Below, in pieces: positions 52,432-60,675 of a stretch of 64,000 nt of DNA. Where the stretch lies: NCBI GenBank assembly GCA_038237435.1, contig JBBRYT010000009.1:80855-144854 (forward strand), in the 5' to 3' direction. This DNA comes from JACCTI01 sp038237435 (lineage in GTDB: Bacteria; Verrucomicrobiota; Verrucomicrobiia; Chthoniobacterales; UBA10450). The notes under the pieces were generated by a model. The model ran no database searches. It worked only from the letters and a program-made list of their open reading frames with translations, and was not told where the DNA came from. Both the position numbers and the translations under genes were made by a program. Each line of letters starts with the position of its first letter. Position 1 is the stretch's first letter.

Positions 52432-53970
52432 ATGATTAATGTCCTGCGCAAAAATCAGAAGGGCCTCTGGATGGTCATCGCCCTTCTTTGCATTCCATTC
52501 GTTTTCTATTTTGTGCAAAAGCCCGATTACGGCGCGGCCTTTCACAGCCGTCAATTCGGTAAACTCTACGATCGTCCCATCACGCTGCTCGAGTTCCAGC
52601 ACAACGCGCGTCTCTTCAATCTCGCGCGAGACCTCGGCATGATTCCTTTATTGCAAAGTCTCGTCGGCAACGCGCAATCGGAAACGGAAGCGTATTCCGA
52701 TTTTACCTACAATCGCCTGATCATGGAGCACGAAGCGGAACAGCTGGGGATTCGTCCGACGCAATCGCAGATCGCCGAGCTGGTAAAAACTTTGCCGCCC
52801 TTCCGCGGCGACAAGGGTTTCGACATCAACAAGTATAACGAGTTCACGCAAACCACCTTGCCTGCGATGGGATTCAATGAAGCGCAGGTGGAAGAACTCG
52901 CCGCTGCGCAGTTGACCATGCAGCAATTGAAAGAGCTGATCGGAGTGGGCGTGCAGGTTTCAGAAGCTGAAACGAAAGAGAATTTCGAGCGCGCTAATGG
53001 CAAACTGGATGTCTCGGTCGTTCGCATTCGGTCCGACGAAGTCGCCACCGGCGTGCAGGTTAATGATGACGACATCGGGAAATATTTCGACGCGCATAAA
53101 GCCGACTTGAAGACCGAAGAAAAGCGAAAGGTGCAGTTCGTTAATTTCAGTTTGAGCGACGACCAGAAAAAACTCACCGGCAAAGAGCGCGTGGAAGCAC
53201 TGCAAAAATTAGCCGACCGCGCGAACGACTTTAATCAGGGTTTGCTTGAGAAAGACGCGCAGTTTGAACAGGTCGCGGCAAAATTTGAGGCGCCCGTGAA
53301 TGTGACCGGTGATTTCACTAAGGCCGCGCCCGATCCAGCGCTGAAGGCAAACGCGCAATTAGCGGCGGCGGCCTTTCAGCTTAGCGGTCAGGAACCGAAC
53401 AGCGAAGCGGTGCAAGTGGCGGATGGTTTTTATGTGCTCCATCTGTCCGGGATCGAACCGGCGCGTGCGCTGACTTTGGAAGAGGCGAAGCCGAAAATTG
53501 TCGAAGCGATTAAAAATGAGCGAGTGCACGAACGCGTCGCGGCCAAAGGCGCGGAAGCGTCGCACAAGATCCGCGAAGCATTGCAAAGCGGCGCCGATCT
53601 TCAGGCGGCTTTGAAGCAAGCAGGATCGCCTGCAGAAAAGCTCACGCCCTTCTCGCTGGCCGAGGAACCGTCTAAGCCAACTGAAGGAGATAAGAAACCC
53701 ACACCAGCGCCGGCGCCGGCCGACATGATGACGATCAAAGGCGCGGTCATGAACCTGGAACCCGGGCAGGTGAGCGAATTTATGCCGACTGCAAATGGCG
53801 GACTCGTGGCGATTCTGGAAAAACGCGAGCCATCCGACCCGGCTGCGTATGCTTCGCAAAAATCCACCCTGGACAAAAACGTCGTCGAAGGAAAACGCGA
53901 GCTCGCTTTTTACGATTGGCTGCGCGAACGCCGCCGTGAAGCTGGCGTGGTCGAAGCCAAGGCCGGCTAG
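52432..53970 (+). CDS. SurA/PpiD-like periplasmic chaperone, membrane anchored
   Basis: 512 residues: short cytoplasmic N-terminus, one membrane helix (LWMVIALLCIPFVFYFV, residues 12-28), a SurA-N helical domain (about 30-180), and a PPIC-like/coiled middle and C-terminal region. The layout is PpiD-like: a periplasmic chaperone and possible peptidyl-prolyl isomerase anchored in the inner membrane. A recognisable parvulin active site could not be picked out with certainty. It lies in a run of + genes with pfkA. Confidence 0.8.
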   Translation: MINVLRKNQKGLWMVIALLCIPFVFYFVQKPDYGAAFHSRQFGKLYDRPITLLEFQHNARLFNLARDLGMIPLLQSLVGNAQSETEAYSDFTYNRLIMEHEAEQLGIRPTQSQIAELVKTLPPFRGDKGFDINKYNEFTQTTLPAMGFNEAQVEELAAAQLTMQQLKELIGVGVQVSEAETKENFERANGKLDVSVVRIRSDEVATGVQVNDDDIGKYFDAHKADLKTEEKRKVQFVNFSLSDDQKKLTGKERVEALQKLADRANDFNQGLLEKDAQFEQVAAKFEAPVNVTGDFTKAAPDPALKANAQLAAAAFQLSGQEPNSEAVQVADGFYVLHLSGIEPARALTLEEAKPKIVEAIKNERVHERVAAKGAEASHKIREALQSGADLQAALKQAGSPAEKLTPFSLAEEPSKPTEGDKKPTPAPAPADMMTIKGAVMNLEPGQVSEFMPTANGGLVAILEKREPSDPAAYASQKSTLDKNVVEGKRELAFYDWLRERRREAGVVEAKAG

Positions 53971-53995
53971 CACTCGTTAGGCAATTCGCCGCGCG

Positions 53996-54328
53996 ATGGA
54001 AAAGCTCGAGGAACTTTTCGACGACGCGAACGGCGATTTGGCTATCGGTGAATTGGAGAGTGCGGTCGAAAAATATCGGCGCTGTGTCGATCTCGATCCA
54101 GCATTTTTCGACGGATGGCATGCGCTCGGTATGGCCCTGATGAAAGTCGGCCGTTTTCCGGAAGCGATCGACGCGGGCAAACACGCCACGGAACTTCGGC
54201 CGAACGACATGATCGGCTGGACCAGCCTCTCGCTTTTTTACAATCGCAACGGCGACATCAAAGAAGCCGAAGCCGCCGGCGCGAAGGCAAAAATTCTTTC
54301 CTGGGGCGGAAAGATCGCGAAAGAGTAG
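53996..54328 (+). CDS. tetratricopeptide-repeat protein
   Basis: 110 residues, three TPR units (GELESAVEKYRRCVDLDP; GWHALGMALMKVGRFPEA; GWTSLSLFYNRNGD), each with the W/G/Y...A..P pattern. No signal sequence, so probably a cytosolic scaffold. An exact 11-mer (53972-53982) lies just before it, and the spacing of 25 bp to the chaperone gene suggests one operon. Confidence 0.88.
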   Translation: MEKLEELFDDANGDLAIGELESAVEKYRRCVDLDPAFFDGWHALGMALMKVGRFPEAIDAGKHATELRPNDMIGWTSLSLFYNRNGDIKEAEAAGAKAKILSWGGKIAKE

Positions 54329-54384
54329 ATGTCGATCAACAGTTCAAACTCGACATCTTCTCCGTAAATTGCTGAAATTCGCGC

Positions 54385-55713
54385 ATGCGTGTGACGGCCC
54401 AGAAACGACTCGTTAGGCTAATTTCAATTTCGGCATTCTTGCTTTTGCCACCGGTCTTGTTCGGTCAGGGTAGTCTCACGCCGCCGGGCGCGCCGGCCGC
54501 GACGATGCGCACGCTCGACCAGGTGGAACCGCGCCGCATTATTTCGCAACCGATCTCGCCCGCGACATTGCCGATCACAATTACGGCGGAAGGTTCCTAT
54601 TATTTGACGACAAACATTGTCGCGCCGGCGGGCCATACTGACAGCGGGATTATTGTTAACGCCAGTAATGTCACAATCGATCTAAATGGGTTTGAACTGG
54701 CTGGTGTCACAGGATCAGTTTCCGGCATCTCCGTGGGCGTGGGATCCTCTAACATTACGGTTCGTAATGGGACCATTCGAAATTGGGGATCTAACGGGAT
54801 CGACGGGGTGGGCAACGCGCGCATGCGAATAGAATCCGTTCGGGCCATTAGCAATGGAGGCACAGGATTTTTTCTTGATGCGGGCACTGTGGCGTTGAAC
54901 TGCACAACTTTTGGCAATGGCTCAAGCGGCATTGTCACGAGCGCGCATTCTTTGATTCGCGACTGTGAAGCAAGCGCCAACGGCGTTTTCGGTTTCAACG
55001 CCGGCTCCGGTTCGGTCGTGCAGGGTTGCGCGGCAAACGGGAACACTTCTACCGGGATCAAAATCTTCGACGCTGGAACGATCACTACTTGTTCCGTTTC
55101 GGCGAGCGGTATTAATGGCACCACCACTGCAAATATCGACGGTATCGTGATCACGAAGAACTGCAGCGTCTCCGGCACCACGAGTAATGGGAACACCGGG
55201 CTCGGGCTTAGGGTGTCCGCATCCGGGTCAGGTAATGGCGCGGTCATTACCGGCTCGACCTTCAACCTCAATACTCTAGGGGGAATACTCGCCGACGACT
55301 CCGCCGTTACCAATTGTGTAGTCCATGGCAACGGCAACAGCACCACCACCCAGGGGATCGATGCGCGCGGCGCTCTGATTTCCGGCTGCACCGTTTCAGG
55401 CAATCAGGGCTACGGAATTTACGTGCCGACCAATGGTAGCCGGATTGTCGGTAACCTTGTGTTCTCCAACTCCAGCACTGGCATCCACGTCACGGCCCCC
55501 ACCGGCGGAAACGTCCTCGACGGGAACACGATCACGAGCAATTCCGGCCTCGGCATCAATCTGACCACGGCCGGTAATCTCTCTGTTCGAAATATCGCGC
55601 ACGGTAATACTTTGGGAAATTTTTCCGCGCTCGCGGGCAACGCCAACGCGCAAGTGATCACGGGCGGGAGCAACTTCACCAACACCGATCCGACCGCGAA
55701 TATCTCCTACTAG
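54385..55713 (+). CDS. secreted right-handed beta-helix protein
   Basis: 442 residues with signal segment (LVRLISISAFLLLPPVLFG). The rest is a chain of 20-25 residue rungs with G-N-G and N-G-x-G spacing (GNGSSG, GNTSTG, GNGNST), as in right-handed parallel beta-helices of pectin lyase/NosD type. It may bind or cleave a polysaccharide, but no catalytic motif was found. An exact 11-mer (54408-54418) encodes LVR in the signal region. Confidence 0.87.
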   Translation: MRVTAQKRLVRLISISAFLLLPPVLFGQGSLTPPGAPAATMRTLDQVEPRRIISQPISPATLPITITAEGSYYLTTNIVAPAGHTDSGIIVNASNVTIDLNGFELAGVTGSVSGISVGVGSSNITVRNGTIRNWGSNGIDGVGNARMRIESVRAISNGGTGFFLDAGTVALNCTTFGNGSSGIVTSAHSLIRDCEASANGVFGFNAGSGSVVQGCAANGNTSTGIKIFDAGTITTCSVSASGINGTTTANIDGIVITKNCSVSGTTSNGNTGLGLRVSASGSGNGAVITGSTFNLNTLGGILADDSAVTNCVVHGNGNSTTTQGIDARGALISGCTVSGNQGYGIYVPTNGSRIVGNLVFSNSSTGIHVTAPTGGNVLDGNTITSNSGLGINLTTAGNLSVRNIAHGNTLGNFSALAGNANAQVITGGSNFTNTDPTANISY

Positions 55714-55754
55714 TTTTTGCGTGGCGAAATTCGCGCGCGTCGCGTTCTAGTTTG

Positions 55755-56816
55755 ATGGAACTAGTTATTCAGCGCTACGATCTCAAGCTGGCGCACACCT
55801 GGATGGTGGCGAGTAGCCAGGCTACGGGCGGGAAGACGATTTATCCTGCGGTGCTCCTCGAGCTGCGCGATGACGACGGGGCCGTGGGTTACGGCGAATC
55901 GTCGCCTTCACGTCGCTATCTCGAAACGGCCGAGACGGCGCTCGATTTTTTAAAACGTGTCGATCCCGCCTGTCTGAGTTTCGATGACGTGGAGGAGAGC
56001 ATGCGCTACGTCGAGAGTCTCTCGTTAGGCAATTTTTCTCCGAAAGGTGCTCTCAATCTCGCCCTGCTCGACGGCGCGGCCAAAAAAACGCGACAACCTC
56101 TGCACGACTTTCTCGGTCTGAAATTCGCGGAAGGACGTTACGTCACATCCATCTCTATCGGCATCGACTCACCGGCGATGATTCGAAAAAAAGTTAAGGA
56201 CGCGGAATCGTTGCCGATTTTGAAATTAAAGGTGGGTTCGCCTAACGATTCTCAAAATCTATCCGCGCTGCGTGAAGTTGCTCCAGAGAAAATCGTGCGA
56301 GTGGATGCGAACGAAGCGTGGAAGACGAAAGAAGAAGCGCTTCGTCACATCGAAGGGTTGGCCGCAGATTCCAAGATCGAATTCATCGAACAACCCATGC
56401 CGGCGGCGAATCCATCGACGGACTTCGTCTGGTTAAAGGAGCGTTCGCCGCTTCCAATCGTGGGAGACGAATCTTACATGAACGCCGCCGATGTGAATTT
56501 GTGCGCCGACTGTTTTCACGGCGTGAATGTGAAGCTGTGCAAAACCGGCGGCGTCACGCGCGGAGTTGAGGCGCTCCGGGCTGCGCGCAATGCGGGCTTG
56601 AAGACGATGCTCGGCAGCATGGTGGAGTCGAGCATTCTCACCTCCGCCGGAGCGCATCTCGCCGAACTAACCGACTGGCTGGACATCGACGGCATGCTCT
56701 TGATCACGAACGATCCATTCCGCGGCGTGACCGCGAAGAATGGGGTGATGTCATTCGCGGACGCATCGGAGAAGTTCGGTTTGGGAGTCGCGCCACGTGC
56801 GAGCGTGTCATCCTGA
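55755..56816 (+). CDS. L-Ala-D/L-Glu dipeptide epimerase
   Basis: 353 residues from ATG 55755. Enolase superfamily, muconate lactonising subgroup: LKLKVG gives the KxK general base, VDANEAW, EFIEQP and VGDES supply the metal ligands, and VKLCKTGG the second Lys. It probably recycles murein dipeptides. The C-terminus ASVSS and the stop are encoded inside a dispersed palindromic element (56808-56930), so the original end may have been replaced. Confidence 0.9.
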   Translation: MELVIQRYDLKLAHTWMVASSQATGGKTIYPAVLLELRDDDGAVGYGESSPSRRYLETAETALDFLKRVDPACLSFDDVEESMRYVESLSLGNFSPKGALNLALLDGAAKKTRQPLHDFLGLKFAEGRYVTSISIGIDSPAMIRKKVKDAESLPILKLKVGSPNDSQNLSALREVAPEKIVRVDANEAWKTKEEALRHIEGLAADSKIEFIEQPMPAANPSTDFVWLKERSPLPIVGDESYMNAADVNLCADCFHGVNVKLCKTGGVTRGVEALRAARNAGLKTMLGSMVESSILTSAGAHLAELTDWLDIDGMLLITNDPFRGVTAKNGVMSFADASEKFGLGVAPRASVSS

Positions 56817-56930
56817 GTCGCGCAGGCGACGAAAGATCTCCTACCGAAGGTGTCGGCCAAACGCTACGACATGCGTTCCTTCGATACCTGGTGCGAGATC
56901 CCTCGGCGCGCTTCGCCGGCCTCGGGATGA
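56808..56930. repeat. palindromic intergenic element (REP/MITE-like)
   Basis: Imperfect inverted repeat: the left end TCATCCTGAG (56808-56817) and GATCTC (56836-56841) match the right end in reverse, GAGATCCCTCGG ... CTCGGGATGA ending at 56930. Elements with TCATCCTGAG and GAGATC ends are common between genes in many bacteria. It includes the stop of the epimerase gene. Confidence 0.7.
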
Positions 56931-56955
56931 AAAACCGGGAAACGTCAAGCCGAAG

Positions 56956-56992
56956 AAAAAACGCTGCTCGCGATTTAAACGAGCGGCGTTTG
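56956..56992 (-). terminator. intrinsic terminator of the M13 peptidase gene
   Basis: Eleven-bp stem with one G-U pair, AACGCTGCTCG (56960-56970) with CGAGCGGCGTT (56980-56990), loop of 9. On the - strand it is followed by a T run (complement of AAAAA at 56956-56960). An exact 11-mer (56992-57002) abuts it on the gene side. Confidence 0.85.
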
Positions 56993-57004
56993 CCTAACGA
57001 GTGG

Positions 57005-59161
57005 TTACCAGATGCTTACCATCTTGTCGGGTGATCGAACCATCGGACAGTCGTCTGGTAAATTGAAAGCCGCCTTGAACTCGGGCGAATTCGAAAGCGG
57101 TCCGTTGCAACGAAATTTAGTCGGTGAATGCGGATCGGTGTTGAGGCGCAATTTGAGCGCTTCGTCGCGAGTATTGGCTCGCCAGACTTGCGCCCAGCCG
57201 AGGAAGAACCGCTGTTCCGGAGTAAAGCCGTCAATCTTTTGCGTGGCTGTTTCGGGATTTTTCGCGAGCGCTTTCTTCAGCGCCGCGAAGGCAAGTTTCA
57301 CACCGCCGTCATCGGCGAGGTTTTCGCCCTCGGTCAGTTGCCCATTGATGTGCAAGCCGGGCAGCGGTTCGTATTCGGAATATTGCTCCACGATCTTGTC
57401 GGCGCGCTCTTTGTATTTCGCGGCGGATTCCGGCGTCCACCAATCGCGCAGATTTCCCACCGAGTCGTACTGCCGGCCTTGGTCATCGAAGCCGTGCGAA
57501 ATCTCATGCGCGATCACTGCGCCGATTCCGCCGTAGTTGATGGCATCGTCCGCTTTGGCGTTGAAAAACGGCGGCTGTAAAATACCGGCGGGGAAAACGA
57601 TCTCGTTCATTTTCGGGTTGTAGTAGGCGTTCACCGTCGGCGGCGTCATGCCCCATTCGCTCCGATCGACCGGCTTGCCGATTTTCTTGAGCTCGCGGTC
57701 GGTTTCAAAAATCGAAGCGCGCATCGCGTTCATCACGAACGGGCCGCGATCGACTTTGAGCGTGGAATAATCGCGCCACTTATCCGGGTAGCCGATCTTG
57801 ACCGTAAAGGCCGCTAGTTTTTTCAGCGCTTCCTGCTTGGTCGCGTCGTCCATCCAATCGCGCGACTTGATGCTGTCAGAGAGCGCTTCCTGAATATTCT
57901 TCACCAGCTCGATCATCCGCACCTTGGATTCTGGCGGAAAATTATCGGCCACATAAAGTTTGCCGAGCGCCTCGCCCAGCGCCTGATCGGTGGAAGTGAC
58001 GACACGTTTCCAGCGCGCCTTCAATTCCTTCGCGCCGGTTAACGTCGTGCCGAAAAACTTGAAATCTTCATTCACGAAATCGCTCGAGAGTTGCGCCGCC
58101 GCGTCGTGCAGCAGGTGCCAGCGCAGATACGTTTTCCAATCGTCCATCGACGTGCTGGTGAGGACGATGTTGGCGGCTTTGAAGAAATCCGGCTGGCCCA
58201 CGTTGATATCGCCCGGCTCCGTTAACCCAAGTTCCTTGAAGTAGTCGGCCCATTTCCAATCCGGCATCAGCGCCTGCAGATCGGCCGGGCTCATCTTGTT
58301 GTAATTCTTTTGCGGGTCGCGCAGCTCGACACGCGTACGCGCCGGTTTCGCCAGCGAAGTTTCCAATGCCATGATTTTTTTTGCATCTTCGCCCGCTTTG
58401 TTGGCTGGCTCGCCGGCGAGCGTCAGCATTTTGGTCACGTGCGCGACATATTCATCGCGGAGTTTTTTCGAAGCGTCGTCGTCCTTGGTGTAGTAATCGC
58501 GGTCCGGCATTCCGAGCCCGCCTTGATACGCTTGCGCGATCACCATCGTACTTTCCTTGTCGTCCTGGCCCGAGGTGAAAGCGAAGAAAGCATTCACTCC
58601 CATCGCGTGCAGATGCGCGATCTCTTTGAGCAAGTCGCCGTTGTTTTTGATCGCATCGATTTTCTCGAACTCATCCGCGAGCGGCTTCGCTTTCTCGGCC
58701 TCGATCGCCTTCTCGTTCATCCCGCTCGTGTAATAGTCGCCGACCTTTTGCACTTCCGGCGCGAGCTTCGGATCGGTTTTTGCGGTCGCTGCTTTTTCCG
58801 CGGCTACGCGCAACGCCTGATTATTTCCCTCTAATAGAATAGTGAAGCTGCCCCAGCGTGATTCTTCCGGCGGGACTGGGTTGTTCTTCAGCCAGCCGCC
58901 GTTCACGTATGTGTAAAAATCTTCGGAAGGCTTGATCGACGTATCCATGTTCTTCGGATCGAAGGGCGGCAGATTCTTCTCGATCGGCTTCGCGCCTTTT
59001 GCGCTCTCCGTAGCCGGAATGGTGGCGGGTGGCGGAATCTTTTCGCCTGCCGGTGGTGGCGTCGCGCTGCCGATCGGTTTGGTTTTTTGCGGCTCGGATT
59101 GAGCCAGGAGAGTCACCGCGCTGCAGGCAGTGGCGAGAAGAACCAGAGTGGGCTTGGACAT
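57005..59161 (-). CDS. M13-family (neprilysin-like) metallopeptidase
   Basis: 718 residues with signal peptide (LVLLATACSAVTLLA), a Pro-rich linker, then the M13 domain: VIAHEISHGFDDQGRQ carries the HExxH zinc site and ENLADDGGV the third ligand Glu, with a conserved C-terminal NDPHSP-like stretch (TDPHSPTKFR). It is a secreted or periplasmic peptidase. The first half of M13 proteins is also present, so the protein is complete. Confidence 0.96.
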   Translation of the reverse strand: MSKPTLVLLATACSAVTLLAQSEPQKTKPIGSATPPPAGEKIPPPATIPATESAKGAKPIEKNLPPFDPKNMDTSIKPSEDFYTYVNGGWLKNNPVPPEESRWGSFTILLEGNNQALRVAAEKAATAKTDPKLAPEVQKVGDYYTSGMNEKAIEAEKAKPLADEFEKIDAIKNNGDLLKEIAHLHAMGVNAFFAFTSGQDDKESTMVIAQAYQGGLGMPDRDYYTKDDDASKKLRDEYVAHVTKMLTLAGEPANKAGEDAKKIMALETSLAKPARTRVELRDPQKNYNKMSPADLQALMPDWKWADYFKELGLTEPGDINVGQPDFFKAANIVLTSTSMDDWKTYLRWHLLHDAAAQLSSDFVNEDFKFFGTTLTGAKELKARWKRVVTSTDQALGEALGKLYVADNFPPESKVRMIELVKNIQEALSDSIKSRDWMDDATKQEALKKLAAFTVKIGYPDKWRDYSTLKVDRGPFVMNAMRASIFETDRELKKIGKPVDRSEWGMTPPTVNAYYNPKMNEIVFPAGILQPPFFNAKADDAINYGGIGAVIAHEISHGFDDQGRQYDSVGNLRDWWTPESAAKYKERADKIVEQYSEYEPLPGLHINGQLTEGENLADDGGVKLAFAALKKALAKNPETATQKIDGFTPEQRFFLGWAQVWRANTRDEALKLRLNTDPHSPTKFRCNGPLSNSPEFKAAFNLPDDCPMVRSPDKMVSIW

Positions 59162-59256
59162 CTGCGAAGAAACGCCGGAACGCTTTTATTGTCCAATGCT
59201 GGCGTAACGACCGTCCCAATTGGCGATTTGGTCCGAATGTTGCATACTACCGTGAT

Positions 59257-60651
59257 ATGAACCGCTGGGGCCGACGCCTATTTTGCCTAACGACTGCGCT
59301 GTTTTGCGCCGTCGTGTCGAACGTCCGCGCCGCGGCCGATTGGCAGGTCGTCAAAATCGACGGCTGGGATTATCTGACCGTCGACAACATTGCGAAGTTT
59401 TACGGGTTCGCCGCCGACGCCACGCCGATCAATAAGCACATCCGGCTCGATAACGGGAAGAACCAGCTCGAAATCACGCTCGATAGCCGCGAGGCGATCG
59501 TGAACGGCGTGCGCAATTGGTTGTGTTTCCCGATTCTCGAACGCGGCGGCAAATATCTCGTCTCGCGCATCGACTTGGCGAAAACCATCGAGCCGCAATT
59601 TCGGCCGCACATGATCAAGAATTTCGGCCGCATTAAAACGGTCGTGATCGATCCCGGTCACGGTGGGGTGGAGAAAGGCGCGGGCAGCACTTACGGAAAT
59701 GAAAAAGATTTTACTCTCGATGTCGCCTTGAAGCTGCGCCCGCTTTTGCAGGCCAAAGGTTTCAACGTCGTCCTGACGCGTGACAAAGATGCGCTCGTGC
59801 CCTTGCCGGAACGGGCGCGCATCGCCAACAGCACGCGCGACAGCATTTTCGTCAGCATTCATTTTAACGCCACCGATTCCAATTCGTCCGCGACCGGTTT
59901 CGAAATTTACTCGCTCACTCCGCGCGGCGCGCCTTCCACTCAGGATGTTTCGATGGAGGAACGTTTTTCCAATGTCCAGATCGGCAGTCCCGTCGATGCC
60001 CAAAGTATCGCGCTCTCCACTTCGGTATATCACGCCATGCTCGGTTACATGCCGGAGTTCGATCGCGGGGTAAAACGCGCGCGCTTCGCCGTCCTCCGCC
60101 TAACGAGTGTTCCCGCCATTCTGGTCGAGGGCGGATTCCTGACCGAACGCCAGGAAAGTCACGAGATTGCTCTGCCAGCTTGGCGGGCGAAACTCGCGCA
60201 AGCCATCGCCGCCGGCATCGATAGTTATCGCAATCTGGTTAATCGCCGCGAGCGCCCGATGTTGCTGGCCGACTATCGCCGGCAAATCGAGGGAGTGTTG
60301 GTCGCGCGGAACGCCGCCGCGCCTAACGAGTCGTTACAGGTGGTTCCGGCGAGTAATCAATTGTTCCCCGATGCGCAAATCACGCAACCGCTGCACCACG
60401 AACCTTCCGAACAAATTTCTTTGCCACCAGAAATGGTCGCGGCCATTGAGCCATCGCCGGCGTCAATCGTAGAAGAATCTGCTGCGCCGGTAAGGTCCGA
60501 CGAAGAAGTTGCCGGAACAGTCGCGGCTGTTGGAGAGACGCCATCTCTTGAGATTGCGGGCGAAATGCCGGAAAGCCCGGAACCGTCAGCTCCGCCGGCG
60601 AAGGTGATGATGCATCCAGTGCGGAAGTTCGATCCGCACGCGAAGTTCTAA
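59257..60651 (+). CDS. N-acetylmuramoyl-L-alanine amidase
   Basis: 464 residues from ATG 59257 (an in-frame codon at 59029 lies inside the divergent peptidase gene). Signal peptide (LFCLTTALFCAVVSNVRA). An AMIN-like/beta-rich N-domain precedes amidase_3: TVVIDPGHGGVEKGA (zinc His and Glu) at about residues 128-142, then HFNAT and ILVEGGFLT with later zinc ligands. The C-terminal 120 residues are disordered and Pro/Ala/Glu-rich. It cleaves peptidoglycan stem peptides. Exact 11-mers lie at 60108 (RLTS) and 60321 (APNES). Confidence 0.93.
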   Translation: MNRWGRRLFCLTTALFCAVVSNVRAAADWQVVKIDGWDYLTVDNIAKFYGFAADATPINKHIRLDNGKNQLEITLDSREAIVNGVRNWLCFPILERGGKYLVSRIDLAKTIEPQFRPHMIKNFGRIKTVVIDPGHGGVEKGAGSTYGNEKDFTLDVALKLRPLLQAKGFNVVLTRDKDALVPLPERARIANSTRDSIFVSIHFNATDSNSSATGFEIYSLTPRGAPSTQDVSMEERFSNVQIGSPVDAQSIALSTSVYHAMLGYMPEFDRGVKRARFAVLRLTSVPAILVEGGFLTERQESHEIALPAWRAKLAQAIAAGIDSYRNLVNRRERPMLLADYRRQIEGVLVARNAAAPNESLQVVPASNQLFPDAQITQPLHHEPSEQISLPPEMVAAIEPSPASIVEESAAPVRSDEEVAGTVAAVGETPSLEIAGEMPESPEPSAPPAKVMMHPVRKFDPHAKF

Positions 60652-60654
60652 ATC

Positions 60655-60675
60655 ACTCGTTAGGCCCTAACGAGT
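60655..60675. repeat. full inverted pair of the dispersed 11-mer between convergent genes
   Basis: ACTCGTTAGG (60655-60664), one C, CCTAACGAGT (60666-60675): a perfect 10-bp palindrome. It fills the whole gap between the amidase stop (60651) and the stop of the converging GT39-like gene (60667-60669), which lies in the right arm. It is likely a bidirectional terminator, though neither side has a long T tract. Confidence 0.92.

Noticed and set aside
54600..55403. Antisense 267-residue frame opposite the beta-helix gene
   Set aside because: Its composition (Pro/Val/Ile/Thr-rich) mirrors the repetitive rungs of the beta-helix codons and has no independent support.
59029..59256. N-terminal extension of the amidase
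   Set aside because: It would overlap the divergent M13 gene and precede an obvious signal peptide at ATG 59257.
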